In this document: piece after piece, positions 6,385 to 13,283 of the stretch
Position numbering within the stretch: position 1 is the first letter of the stretch
How the letters are laid out: each line of letters opens with the position of its first letter
DNA from: JANNAV01 sp031384695
GTDB taxonomy: Bacteria; Pseudomonadota; Alphaproteobacteria; Rhodobacterales; Rhodobacteraceae
NCBI GenBank assembly: GCA_031384695.1
Contig: JANNAV010000018.1
Coordinates: 1 to 13,423 of the forward strand
Direction of reading: 5' to 3'
Length of the DNA: 13,423 bases
Position numbers and translations under genes: made by a program
The notes under the pieces: generated by a model
What the model was told of the DNA's origin: nothing
Seen by the model: only the letters and a program-made list of their open reading frames with translations
Database searches by the model: none

Positions 6385-6400
6385 TTAGCCATATGGCTCA
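6385..6400. promoter_or_regulatory. Candidate ArsR-type operator over the start codon
   Basis: AGCCATATGGCT (6387-6398) is a perfect 12-bp palindrome, and the outer T/A pair at 6385/6400 matches as well. The ATG at 6393 of the ArsR-type repressor lies inside it. Operators of ArsR/SdpR-type repressors are commonly palindromes at their own promoter, so autorepression is the obvious reading. There is no purine-rich ribosome-binding site between the palindrome and upstream sequence, so a very short leader is possible. Confidence 0.5.
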
Positions 6401-6740
6401 GCATGATCTTGCCCTTTCGGAAATGTTTCAGGCGCTGTCGGACCCGACACGGCGGGGCATGCTGGTGCGGATGGGGCAGGGTGCTGTGGCGGTGACGGAA
6501 CTTGCGCGCCCTACCGGCATGGCGCTGCCGACCATCCTGCGGCATCTGGCGGTGCTGGAGGGCGCGGGGCTGATCACCTCGGCCAAGGTGGGACGGGTGC
6601 GCAGTTGCGCTGTGGTGCCGGGGTCGCTTGCGGTGATGCAAGGCTGGCTGGAGGCGCAGCGCGCGGTCTGGGAAGCGCGGACCGATAGGCTGCAGGCTTT
6701 TGCGGAAAATTTGAAAATGGAGCAACCTGATGACACATGA
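6393..6740 (+). CDS. ArsR-family winged-helix repressor (SdpR-like)
   Basis: A 115-residue winged-helix regulator. The N-terminal block LSEMFQALSDPTRRGMLVRM (8-27) and the recognition region GMALPTILRHLAVLEGAGLI (42-61) are standard ArsR-family features, followed by the wing (SAKVGRVRSCAVVP). The usual metal-sensing ELCVCDL motif is missing and there is one cysteine (Cys72), so it is unlikely to be a metal sensor; it belongs with the SdpR-like repressors typically paired with AHSA1/SRPBCC proteins. The start at 6393 (MAQHDLALSE) matches where the family begins; the frame is open further upstream to 6318 but that part has no family similarity. The stop overlaps the next gene by 11 bp. The palindrome over the start codon suggests autoregulation. 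Confidence 0.9.
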   Translation: MAQHDLALSEMFQALSDPTRRGMLVRMGQGAVAVTELARPTGMALPTILRHLAVLEGAGLITSAKVGRVRSCAVVPGSLAVMQGWLEAQRAVWEARTDRLQAFAENLKMEQPDDT

Positions 6741-7197
6741 TCCCGAAACCGATCTGATCTTGCGCCGCGACATCAACGTGCCGCGGCATCTTTTGTGGGC
6801 GTGCTGGACCACGCCCGCGCATCTGATGCAATGGTTCGTGCCAAAGCCGCACAAGGTAACCGCCTGCCATCTGGACCTGCGGGTCGGGGGCGCGTTCAAT
6901 ACCACCTTTGATGTGGACGGTGCGGTGATTGAGAACAGGGGGGTGTATCTGGAGGTGATCCCGGAGGTGAAGCTGGTGTTCACCGACACATATACCGAGG
7001 GCTGGAAGCCTGCGCCCGAGCCTTTCATGACTGCGATCATCACGTTTGAGGATCTGGAAAATGGGCAGACGCGCTATCAGGCGCTGGTGCGGCACCGCTC
7101 GAAGGATGCCGCGGGCACCCACCGCGAGATGGGATTCTTTGAGGGCTGGGGGACGGCGGCCGAGCAGTTGGAAGCCTGTGCGCGGCAGCTTTTGTGA
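6730..7197 (+). CDS. AHSA1/SRPBCC domain protein
   Basis: A 155-residue START-like (SRPBCC) protein of the AHSA1 group. Typical features are the N-terminal strand and helix RRDINVPRHLLWACWTTPAHL (12-32), WFVPKP (35-40), the turn RVGGAFNTTF (51-60), and the closing helix GFFEGWGTAAEQLEACA (135-151). These proteins have a deep hydrophobic pocket; ligands of most bacterial members are unknown, and the name from the eukaryotic Hsp90 activator does not imply that role. GGAG at 6719-6722 sits 7 nt before the ATG. The gene overlaps the repressor gene by 11 bp and the following epimerase by 4 bp, so all three are probably co-transcribed and coupled. Confidence 0.9.
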   Translation: MTHDPETDLILRRDINVPRHLLWACWTTPAHLMQWFVPKPHKVTACHLDLRVGGAFNTTFDVDGAVIENRGVYLEVIPEVKLVFTDTYTEGWKPAPEPFMTAIITFEDLENGQTRYQALVRHRSKDAAGTHREMGFFEGWGTAAEQLEACARQLL

Positions 7198-8180
7198 AGG
7201 TTGCCATCATCGGCGGGGCGGGGTTTATCGGCACGGCGCTGGCTGTGCGGCTCGCGGCATCCGGGGTGGCGTTTGGTATTGTGGACAAGCGGGCGAGTGC
7301 CGGGTTTCCGGCGGCCTGCCGGGTGGCGGATATCTGCGATGTCGCGGCACTGGGGCGTGCGGTGGAGGGCGACGCTTTGGTGCATCTGGCAGCCGAGCAC
7401 CGCGATGATGTACTGCCTTTGTCGCGCTATGACGCGGTGAATGTGGAGGGGACGCGCAACGTTTGTGCGGTGGCCGAGGCGCTGGGGATCGGGACCATTA
7501 TCTTCACCTCGACCGTGGCGGTTTACGGCTTTGCGCCGGAGGGGACGGGCGAGGACGGGGCAATTGAACCGTTCAACGCCTATGGGCGGACGAAGTTTGC
7601 CGCGGAGGAGGTGCTGCGGGAATGGCAGGCGCGGGGGCAGGGGCGTTCGCTGGTGATCGTGCGGCCAACGGTGGTGTTCGGGCCGGGCAACCGGGGCAAT
7701 GTCTTTAACCTGTTGCGGCAGATAGGCAGTGGTGCGTTTGTGATGGTGGGGCGGGGGGAGAACCGCAAATCGGTGGCTTATGTGCAGAATGTGGCGGCGT
7801 TCTTGCAGGCGGCCTTGGGGTTCGGGCCGGGGGTGCATGTGTACAACTATGTGGATAAGCCTGATCTTTCGATGAACCAACTGGTCAGCCATGTGCGCCT
7901 GACGCTGAAGGGCAGGCGCGGGGTGGGGGTGCGGTTGCCGGGTGCTTTGGGCATGGCGCTGGGGCATCTGGCAGATGGGGTGGCGAAGCTGACGGGGCGG
8001 CGGTTGCCGATTTCGGCCATAAGGGTGCGCAAGTTCATGGCGACCACCAGTTTTGCCAGTGCGGCGCATGGCGTGCCGGGGTTCCGCGCGCCTTATACCA
8101 TGGCAGAGGGGCTGGAGGTGACGTTGCAGCGCGATTTCCTGCATCCCGATCCGCAGGCGGTGGTGTTCGAGACCGAGTAG
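7194..8180 (+). CDS. NAD-dependent epimerase/dehydratase (extended SDR, sugar-nucleotide type)
   Basis: A 328-residue extended short-chain dehydrogenase. The NAD-binding GGAGFIG is at 7-13, an acidic Asp31 follows strand two (FGIVDKR), and the catalytic region has TSTVAVYG (105-112) with Tyr130-x3-Lys134 (AYGRTKFAAEE). RPTVVFGPGNRGN and NRKSVAYVQNVAAFL are typical of UDP-hexose 4-epimerase-like enzymes in polysaccharide clusters. The exact substrate cannot be assigned. The start is GTG at 7194, whose last two bases form part of the upstream TGA (GTGA overlap), a sign of translational coupling. No glycosyltransferase or other polysaccharide gene is in the window, so its placement behind a repressor/AHSA1 pair is unusual. 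The next gene, metG, is 57 bp away. Confidence 0.9.
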   Translation: MKVAIIGGAGFIGTALAVRLAASGVAFGIVDKRASAGFPAACRVADICDVAALGRAVEGDALVHLAAEHRDDVLPLSRYDAVNVEGTRNVCAVAEALGIGTIIFTSTVAVYGFAPEGTGEDGAIEPFNAYGRTKFAAEEVLREWQARGQGRSLVIVRPTVVFGPGNRGNVFNLLRQIGSGAFVMVGRGENRKSVAYVQNVAAFLQAALGFGPGVHVYNYVDKPDLSMNQLVSHVRLTLKGRRGVGVRLPGALGMALGHLADGVAKLTGRRLPISAIRVRKFMATTSFASAAHGVPGFRAPYTMAEGLEVTLQRDFLHPDPQAVVFETE

Positions 8181-8237
8181 GCTGGCCCTTGGGCAGACCT
8201 TGCGGTAAGGAAGCGCGATACTTTTAAGGGGCGCGTC

Positions 8238-9956
8238 ATGGCACGGATTCTGATCACCTCGGCCATTCCTTATATCAACGGCATCAAGCATCTGGGCAAT
8301 CTGGTAGGCAGCCAGTTGCCCGCCGATCTTTACGCGCGCTATGCCCGGGCGCGGGGCGATGAGGTGATGTTCATCTGTGCGACCGACGAGCATGGCACGC
8401 CTGCCGAACTGGCGGCGGCCAAGGCGGGGCAGCCGGTGGCGGAGTTCTGTGCCGAGATGCATGCGGTGCAGGCCGAAATTGCGCGTGGGTTCCGGCTGTC
8501 TTTCGACCATTTCGGGCGCTCGTCCAGCGCGCGCAACCACCGGTTGACCCAGCACTTCGCAGGCAGGCTGGATGCGGCGGGGCTGATTGCGGAAGTGTCG
8601 GAAAGCCAAGTGTTTTCCATCACAGACAATAGGTTTCTGCCCGACAGGTATATCAACGGCACCTGCCCGAACTGCGGCTATACGGCGGCGCGGGGTGATC
8701 AGTGCGAGAACTGCACCAAGCAGTTGAGCCCGACCGATCTGATCAACCCGCGCTCGGCCATATCAGGTTCCACCGATCTGGAGGTGCGCGAGACGACGCA
8801 CCTGTTCCTGCGCCAGCGGTCTTTGCGGGGCAAGCTGGAGGCGTGGATCGACAGCAAGACCGATTGGCCGATCCTGACCACCTCGATTGCCAAGAAATGG
8901 CTGAACGACGGCGAGGGGTTGCAGGACCGGGGTATCACCCGCGATCTGCATTGGGGGGTGCCGGTGATGAAAGGTGATCAGCCCTGGCCGGGGATGGAGG
9001 GCAAGGTGTTTTACGTCTGGTTCGATGCCCCCATCGAATACATCGCGGCCACGGCGGAATGGGCGGATGCGCAGGGCCTGCCCGATGCCGCGTGGGAGCG
9101 GTGGTGGCGCACCGACAAGGGGGCTGCGGACGTGCGCTATGTGCAGTTCATGGGCAAGGACAATGTGCCGTTCCACACGCTTTCCTTTCCGGCGACGATC
9201 ATGGGGTCGGGCGAGCCTTGGAAACTGGTCGATTACATCAAGTCGTTCAATTACCTGAATTATGACGGCGGGCAGTTTTCCACTTCGCAGGGGCGGGGGG
9301 TGTTCATGGATCAGGCGTTGTCTATCCTGCCGTCCGACTACTGGCGCTGGTGGTTGCTGAGTCATGCGCCGGAAAACAGCGATGCCGAGTTTACCTGGGA
9401 AAACTTTCAGGCCGATGTGAACAAGGATCTGGCCGATGTGCTGGGCAATCTGGTCAGCCGGGTGACGAAGTTTGCCCGCGCGAAGTTTGGCGACACCATC
9501 CCCGAAGGCGGCACTTACGGCGCGCGCGAGGCGCAGTTGATCGCCGATCTGGGGCTGCGGCTGCGGGCCTATGAGGCGCTGATGGCGGCGATGGAGGTGC
9601 GCAAATCGGCGGCGGAGTTACGGGCGATCTGGGTGCTGGGCAATGAATATCTGCAATCAGCGGCGCCTTGGACGGTGGTGAAAACTGATCCTGCGCAGGC
9701 GGGGGCGATGGTGCGGCTGGCGATGAACCTGATCCGGCTGTTCGCGGTTACCTCGGCACCGTTCATCCCGGATGCGGCGGCGGTGATGATGAAGGCTGTC
9801 GGCTCGGATGATTGGACATGGCCGGGCGACGTCGCGCAGGCGCTGAACCTGCTGCCGGGCGGCGCCGCCTTCAGCGTGCCCGAGAACCTGTTTCGCAAGA
9901 TCACCGACGAGGAACGCGCCGAGTGGCAACAGCGGTTCTCAGGCACCCGGGAATGA
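8238..9956 (+). CDS. metG: Methionyl-tRNA synthetase
   Basis: A 572-residue class I aminoacyl-tRNA synthetase charging tRNA-Met, essential for translation. The N-terminal catalytic fold begins with ITSAIPYINGIKHLGN, in which HLGN (18-21) is the HIGH signature. A zinc knuckle follows: Cys143, Cys146, Cys156 and Cys159 (CPNC...CENC). The KMSKS loop is replaced by QFSTSQ (346-351), a variant I associate with the Rhodobacteraceae enzyme. YVWFDAPIEYI (259-269) and the anticodon-binding helical C-terminal region (about 390-572) are intact. There is no extra C-terminal tRNA-binding domain, and the length is normal for the group. AAGGGG at 8226-8231 lies 6 nt before the ATG. It is 57 bp behind the epimerase and may share its transcript or have its own promoter. 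Confidence 0.97.
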   Translation: MARILITSAIPYINGIKHLGNLVGSQLPADLYARYARARGDEVMFICATDEHGTPAELAAAKAGQPVAEFCAEMHAVQAEIARGFRLSFDHFGRSSSARNHRLTQHFAGRLDAAGLIAEVSESQVFSITDNRFLPDRYINGTCPNCGYTAARGDQCENCTKQLSPTDLINPRSAISGSTDLEVRETTHLFLRQRSLRGKLEAWIDSKTDWPILTTSIAKKWLNDGEGLQDRGITRDLHWGVPVMKGDQPWPGMEGKVFYVWFDAPIEYIAATAEWADAQGLPDAAWERWWRTDKGAADVRYVQFMGKDNVPFHTLSFPATIMGSGEPWKLVDYIKSFNYLNYDGGQFSTSQGRGVFMDQALSILPSDYWRWWLLSHAPENSDAEFTWENFQADVNKDLADVLGNLVSRVTKFARAKFGDTIPEGGTYGAREAQLIADLGLRLRAYEALMAAMEVRKSAAELRAIWVLGNEYLQSAAPWTVVKTDPAQAGAMVRLAMNLIRLFAVTSAPFIPDAAAVMMKAVGSDDWTWPGDVAQALNLLPGGAAFSVPENLFRKITDEERAEWQQRFSGTRE

Positions 9957-10054
9957 CGGCGCGCGCCTTTGCCTGCCGCCTGACCTATGCGCCGCAACCG
10001 CCGCTTGCCTTCATGCCCGAGTCCGGCTTTTTCTTTGCCTGAACATCCCGGGGA

Positions 10055-10088
10055 GATGCGGGCAACGCCTGCATCGGGGCAGCGCCCC
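10055..10088. terminator. Two adjacent hairpins between metG and hisD (possible terminator)
   Basis: GATGCGGG (10055-10062) pairs with CCTGCATC (10068-10075) including one G-T pair, and GGGGC (10076-10080) follows at once, pairing with GCCCC (10084-10088). They lie about 100 bp after metG and 57 bp before hisD. There is no T-run, so the terminator label is tentative; the hairpins could equally be part of the hisD leader. I saw no run of His codons that would indicate attenuation. Confidence 0.35.
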
Positions 10089-10144
10089 ATCTTGCGGCAC
10101 CTGCCGCGCCGCGCTATCTGACCCACCGACCCCGGAGACCTGCC

Positions 10145-11470
10145 ATGCCCTGCCATCTGTCCACCCAAGACGCCGATTTCGAGCCGCAGTTCGCGGCATT
10201 GCTGGGCATGAAGCGCGAAGAGGCCGAGGACGTGGATCAGGTGGTGGCGGGCATCATCGCCGAGGTGCGGGCGGGCGGGGATGCGGCGCTGATTGCGCTG
10301 ACGGAAAAATTCGACCGGCTGCGGCTTGAGCCCGAAACGCTGGCCTTTTCGGCCAGTGAAATCAACGCCCATTGCGCGGGTGTGCTGCCTGTGGACCGCG
10401 CCGTACTGGAACTGGCCGCCCGCCGCATCGGCGATTACCACGGCCGCCAGTTGCCGCAGGATGCGATGTGGCAGGAGGCCAGCGGCGCGAGCCTGGGCTG
10501 GCGCTGGACGCCGATTGATGCGGCGGGGCTTTATGTGCCTGGGGGGCTTGCCTCGTACCCGTCGTCGGTGCTGATGAATGCCATCCCGGCAAGGGTGGCG
10601 GGGGTGCGCGATCTGGTGATCACCTGCCCGACGCCGGGTGGGGTGGTCAACCCGCTGGTGCTGATGGCGGCGCGGATTGCGGGCGTGGACACCATCTACC
10701 GCATCGGTGGCGCGCAGGCGGTGGCGGCGCTGGCCTATGGCACCGAAACCATCCGCGCGGTCGACAAGATCACCGGGCCGGGCAACGCCTATGTAGCGGC
10801 GGCCAAGCGGCGGGTGTTTGGCCGGGTGGGCATCGACATGATCGCGGGTCCGTCCGAGATTCTGGTGATTGCGGACGCGGCCAATGACCCGGACTGGATC
10901 GCGCTTGATCTGTTGTCGCAGGCCGAGCATGACGCCAGTGCCCAATCCGTGCTGATCACGCCGGATGCGGGGTTTGGCCGGGCGGTGGCGCGGGCGGTGT
11001 TGCGCCTTCTGGAAACCCTTGATCGGCGGGCGATTGCCGGCGCGTCCTGGGAGCGCAATGGTGCAGTGATCGTGGTGCGCGATCTGCATGAGGCGGCGGT
11101 GCTGGCGAACCGCATGGCGCCAGAGCATCTGGAGTTGTGCGTGGCCGATCCCGAGGCGCTGAGTGCAAGGATCACCCATGCGGGGGCGATTTTTCTGGGG
11201 GCATGGACACCGGAGGCGATCGGCGATTACGTGGGCGGGCCGAACCATGTGCTGCCCACGGCGCGGTCGGCGCGGTTCTCGTCGGGGTTGAGCGTGATGG
11301 ATTTCATGAAGCGGACGACGCTGGCGAAGATGACCCCCGCAGCGCTTGCGGCCATCGGGCCTGCGGCAGAACGGCTGGCGGTATCGGAAGGGTTGCAGGC
11401 GCATGCGCAATCGGTGCGCGCAAGGCTGAACCGGCTGAACGCGCCGCTGCCCGAGGGGGGGCTTACGTGA
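10145..11470 (+). CDS. hisD: Histidinol dehydrogenase
   Basis: A 441-residue enzyme (usual about 430-440) that oxidises L-histidinol to L-histidine in two NAD+-dependent steps, the end of histidine synthesis. Zinc ligands by family position are Gln259 and His262 (LLSQAEHDASAQ), Asp361 and His420. The catalytic pair Glu327-His328 lies in MAPEHLEL. Other conserved blocks are AGLYVPGGLASYPSSVLM (127-144), KITGPGNAYVAAAKR (208-222) and IAGPSEILVIAD (233-244). GGAGA (10134-10138) is 6 nt before the ATG. No other his gene is nearby; in alphaproteobacteria hisD is typically followed by UPF0262 and a phosphatase gene, as here. Its TGA overlaps the GTG start of the next gene. Confidence 0.97.
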   Translation: MPCHLSTQDADFEPQFAALLGMKREEAEDVDQVVAGIIAEVRAGGDAALIALTEKFDRLRLEPETLAFSASEINAHCAGVLPVDRAVLELAARRIGDYHGRQLPQDAMWQEASGASLGWRWTPIDAAGLYVPGGLASYPSSVLMNAIPARVAGVRDLVITCPTPGGVVNPLVLMAARIAGVDTIYRIGGAQAVAALAYGTETIRAVDKITGPGNAYVAAAKRRVFGRVGIDMIAGPSEILVIADAANDPDWIALDLLSQAEHDASAQSVLITPDAGFGRAVARAVLRLLETLDRRAIAGASWERNGAVIVVRDLHEAAVLANRMAPEHLELCVADPEALSARITHAGAIFLGAWTPEAIGDYVGGPNHVLPTARSARFSSGLSVMDFMKRTTLAKMTPAALAAIGPAAERLAVSEGLQAHAQSVRARLNRLNAPLPEGGLT

Positions 11471-11946
11471 GCAACCGCATCTGCCATATCGAGATCGACG
11501 AGAAGGGCCTTGTGCGCCCGACGCCGCAGATCGAGCAGGAGCGCAAGGTGGCGATCTTTGACCTGCTGGAGGACAACAGCTTTGCGCTCCCCTTGCGCGA
11601 GGACAGGGCGGTGCCTGCGGGGCCTTACCGGCTTGGCCTTGCCATCCGCGAAGGCCGGCTGGTGTTCGAGATCGCCAACGAGGCCAGCGAAAAGGTTGGC
11701 GCTTTTCATTTGAGTCTGGGGCCGTTCCGCCAGACGGTGAAGGATTACTTTCAGATCTGCGAAAGCTATTTCGATGCGGTGAAACGCCTGCCCCCCAGCC
11801 AGATCGAGGCCATCGACATGGCAAGGCGCGGCATCCACAACGAAGGCGCGCGGGTGTTGCAGGAACGGCTTGAAGGCAAGGCTGCGGTGGATATTGATAC
11901 TGCACGGCGGCTTTTCACCCTGATCTGCGTGTTGCATTGGGGTTGA
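11467..11946 (+). CDS. UPF0262 family protein, function unknown
   Basis: A 159-residue protein starting SNRICHIEIDEKGLVRPTP after a GTG start, matching the alphaproteobacterial UPF0262 family as I recall it. Conserved stretches include IEQERKVAIFDLLEDNSF, YRLGLAIREGRLVFEI and SLGPFRQTVKDYFQICESYF, with a helical C-terminus (GIHNEGARVLQERLEGKAAV, then TARRLFTLICVLHWG). There is no signal peptide, membrane segment or recognisable catalytic motif. GAGG followed by a G-run ends 6 nt before the GTG at 11467, and the start overlaps the hisD stop (GTGA). It is also tight against the phosphatase gene, so the three are probably translated from one message. The role is unknown; the constant partnership suggests it works with the phosphatase-like protein or in a shared stress or growth pathway (inference). 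Confidence 0.88.
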   Translation: MSNRICHIEIDEKGLVRPTPQIEQERKVAIFDLLEDNSFALPLREDRAVPAGPYRLGLAIREGRLVFEIANEASEKVGAFHLSLGPFRQTVKDYFQICESYFDAVKRLPPSQIEAIDMARRGIHNEGARVLQERLEGKAAVDIDTARRLFTLICVLHWG

Positions 11947-11948
11947 GC

Positions 11949-12404
11949 GTGGCAGATTTCCCCCAATCGGTGCTGTTTTGCTGTGATCACAATGCCGTCC
12001 GCTCGCCGATGGCCGAGGGGCTGATGAAAAAGCTTTATGGCCAGCGCGCCTATGTGCAATCGGCGGGGGTGACCAATGACATGGAGATCGACGGCTTTTC
12101 GATTGCGGTTTGCTCCGAGTTGGGGATCGAGTTGCAGCGCCACCGCTCGCGCAGTTTTGCCGAGATGCAGAAGATGGGCGATGATCTGGGGCAGTTCGAT
12201 CTGATCATCGCGCTGTCGTCGGTGAGTCGGCATGCGGCGCTGGATCTGACGAAATCCTATCATCTTGAGGTTGAATACTGGCCGATCATTGATCCGACGG
12301 CGCTGGGCGAAGGGCGCGAGGCCAAGCTGGGGGCCTACCGGCAGGCGCGGGATCAGATCCGGTCGCGGATGCTGGACCGGTTCGGTGCGCCGAGTGCGGG
12401 GTAG
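11949..12404 (+). CDS. Low-molecular-weight phosphatase family protein (LMW-PTP/ArsC-like fold)
   Basis: A 151-residue protein with the LMW protein-tyrosine phosphatase P-loop near the N-terminus: C12-DHNAV-R18-S19, fitting CX5RS with the conserved Asn15. The general-acid aspartate is probably Asp115 in WPIIDPT. Arsenate reductases share this fold, but the paired redox cysteines expected of thioredoxin-coupled ArsC are not obvious: besides Cys11/Cys12 there is Cys55 only. It is therefore more likely a phosphatase, substrate unknown. I chose the GTG at 11949 (MADFPQSVLFCC); a TTG at 11943 overlapping the UPF0262 stop adds two residues. It is the third gene of the hisD-UPF0262 row. In related genomes infA and maf often follow; here they do not. 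Confidence 0.88.
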   Translation: MADFPQSVLFCCDHNAVRSPMAEGLMKKLYGQRAYVQSAGVTNDMEIDGFSIAVCSELGIELQRHRSRSFAEMQKMGDDLGQFDLIIALSSVSRHAALDLTKSYHLEVEYWPIIDPTALGEGREAKLGAYRQARDQIRSRMLDRFGAPSAG

Positions 12405-12439
12405 GCGGGCGCTTGCGGGGTAGGCGGGCGCTTGCGGGG
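12402..12439. repeat. 19-bp perfect tandem duplication at the phosphatase stop codon
   Basis: TAGGCGGGCGCTTGCGGGG occurs twice back to back (12402-12420 and 12421-12439). The first copy begins with the stop codon of the phosphatase gene, so the duplication adds a second TAG 16 bases later without changing the protein. It looks like recent slippage or a small tandem duplication in GC-rich sequence. Confidence 0.85.
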
Positions 12440-12552
12440 GGGTGCCAGGGAAACTGGACCATTGGCGCGCGGCGTGCGAAAGTGAGGCTGTGAGCGTTCG
12501 CGCTGATCCTTTTAACCTCCCGTAGAAAGGCACCGCCGATGCGCCAGATCCC

Positions 12553-13197
12553 TTGCACCGCGCGCCGTTGCACGATGGGCAGCCGTTCAGGGGGTTGCCG
12601 GTGAAGGCCGGGGGAATCGAGGTGCGGGCGCTTTATGGTGCGGCGCTGGAGGCGGTGCTTGACGCGGTGGCGGCGTTGCGCATCGCGGTGCACCGGGAAT
12701 GGCCGTTTCTTTACGAGGGCACGCTGGCCTATGAGCGGGCTTATCTGCAGACTTACCGCGATACCCCCGGCGCGCTGTTGGTGGGCGCGTTCCACGAGGG
12801 CCGCCTTGTCGGCGCCTCCACCTCGACCCTGATCGAAGATCAGAGCGAGGGCGTCACGGCGCCGTTTCATGCCCTGAACATCCCGCTGTCGGATGTGCTT
12901 TACGGCGCGGAATCGGTGCTGCTGCCCGCCTATCGCGGCATCGGTCTTGGCCACCGTTTCATCGACCTGCGCGAGGCGCATGCGCGGGCGCTGGGGCGCG
13001 GGCATGTGGCGTTCTGTTCGGTCATGCGTCCGGCAAACCATCCGGCGCGCCCGGTGGATGCCCGCAGCAACGATGCGTTCTGGCAAGGCCGAGGCTACGC
13101 CCCGCTTGCGGGTTTTGAGGCCGCCTTTGCGTGGCAAGACCTTGGCGACAGCGCGGAGTCCGAGAAGAAACTGCAATTCTGGCTGCGCAAACTCTGA
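12553..13197 (+). CDS. GNAT-family N-acetyltransferase, 5' end probably frameshifted
   Basis: A GNAT-fold protein of 214 residues if translated from TTG at 12553. The acetyl-CoA pyrophosphate-binding motif is YRGIGLGHRF (127-136), after the beta-4 strand YGAESVLLP; other core parts are ALLVGAFHEGRLVGASTS (74-91) and the beta-5 strand HVAFCSVMRP (151-160). The substrate is unknown. The 5' end is odd. An ATG at 12539 has a well-placed AAAGG (12526-12530) but its frame ends after 21 codons. One extra C in the CCC at 12550-12552 would join it to the GNAT frame as MRQIPLHRAPLHDG. So either the gene carries a 1-bp deletion (or there is a sequence error), or it starts at a weak TTG (12553) or GTG (12601). 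Downstream it runs into the repeat cluster and a putative IS end. Confidence 0.82.
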   Translation: MHRAPLHDGQPFRGLPVKAGGIEVRALYGAALEAVLDAVAALRIAVHREWPFLYEGTLAYERAYLQTYRDTPGALLVGAFHEGRLVGASTSTLIEDQSEGVTAPFHALNIPLSDVLYGAESVLLPAYRGIGLGHRFIDLREAHARALGRGHVAFCSVMRPANHPARPVDARSNDAFWQGRGYAPLAGFEAAFAWQDLGDSAESEKKLQFWLRKL

Positions 13198-13199
13198 TC

Positions 13200-13283
13200 C
13201 GCCCGCTTCTTTACTGCCCAAATATCCCACGGGGGTGCGGGGGTGTGAAACCCCCGCTCTTCGGCTCGGGTGCGGGGGTGTGA
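13200..13283. repeat. Second copy of the CGTGGGATATTT/35-bp hairpin element, inverted
   Basis: Directly after the GNAT stop come CGCTTCTTTACTGCCC, then AAATATCCCACG (13220-13231), the exact complement of 2773-2784. The 16-bp GGGTGCGGGGGTGTGA then occurs at 13233-13248 and again at 13268-13283, a 35-bp spacing equal to the period of the 2672-2765 repeats. A hairpin GCGGGGGT (13237-13244) / ACCCCCGC (13250-13257) is followed by CTCTTCGG, matching the AAGAGCGGGGG side of the first element. The element seems cut at 13283, where the putative IS begins. Confidence 0.8.

Larger units (their letters stand above)
5932..6392. other. 461-bp gene-free region between glcB and the ArsR-type gene
   Basis: No convincing gene lies here; short frames lack family features. 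The region should carry the glcB promoter (leftward) and that of the ArsR-type operon (rightward). It is dominated by inverted repeats, listed separately: 6071-6093, the 6198-6334 cluster, and the palindrome reaching into the start codon at 6393. I find no tRNA or recognised riboswitch. Confidence 0.6.

Noticed and set aside
7077..8609. A 510-codon minus-strand open frame opposite the epimerase and metG start
   Set aside because: Arg/His/Pro-rich, no recognisable motif, spans two well-supported genes on the other strand.
9954..10042. A 29-codon frame starting in an ATGA overlap with the metG stop
   Set aside because: The overlap is attractive, but the peptide has no His or regulatory codon run, no own ribosome-binding site beyond chance, and no recognised family; not enough to call a gene or leader peptide.
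9569..11905. A 778-codon minus-strand open frame opposite metG and hisD
   Set aside because: Composition is Arg/Pro/His/Gln-rich with no family motif, and it lies antisense to two certain enzymes. Long antisense frames are expected in GC-rich DNA with G/C-biased third positions.
11949..12404. Arsenate reductase ArsC linked to the ArsR-type regulator at 6393
   Set aside because: The redox cysteine pair of thioredoxin-coupled ArsC is not evident, the regulator lacks a metal-binding motif, the genes are 5 kb apart, and no arsenite efflux gene is present.
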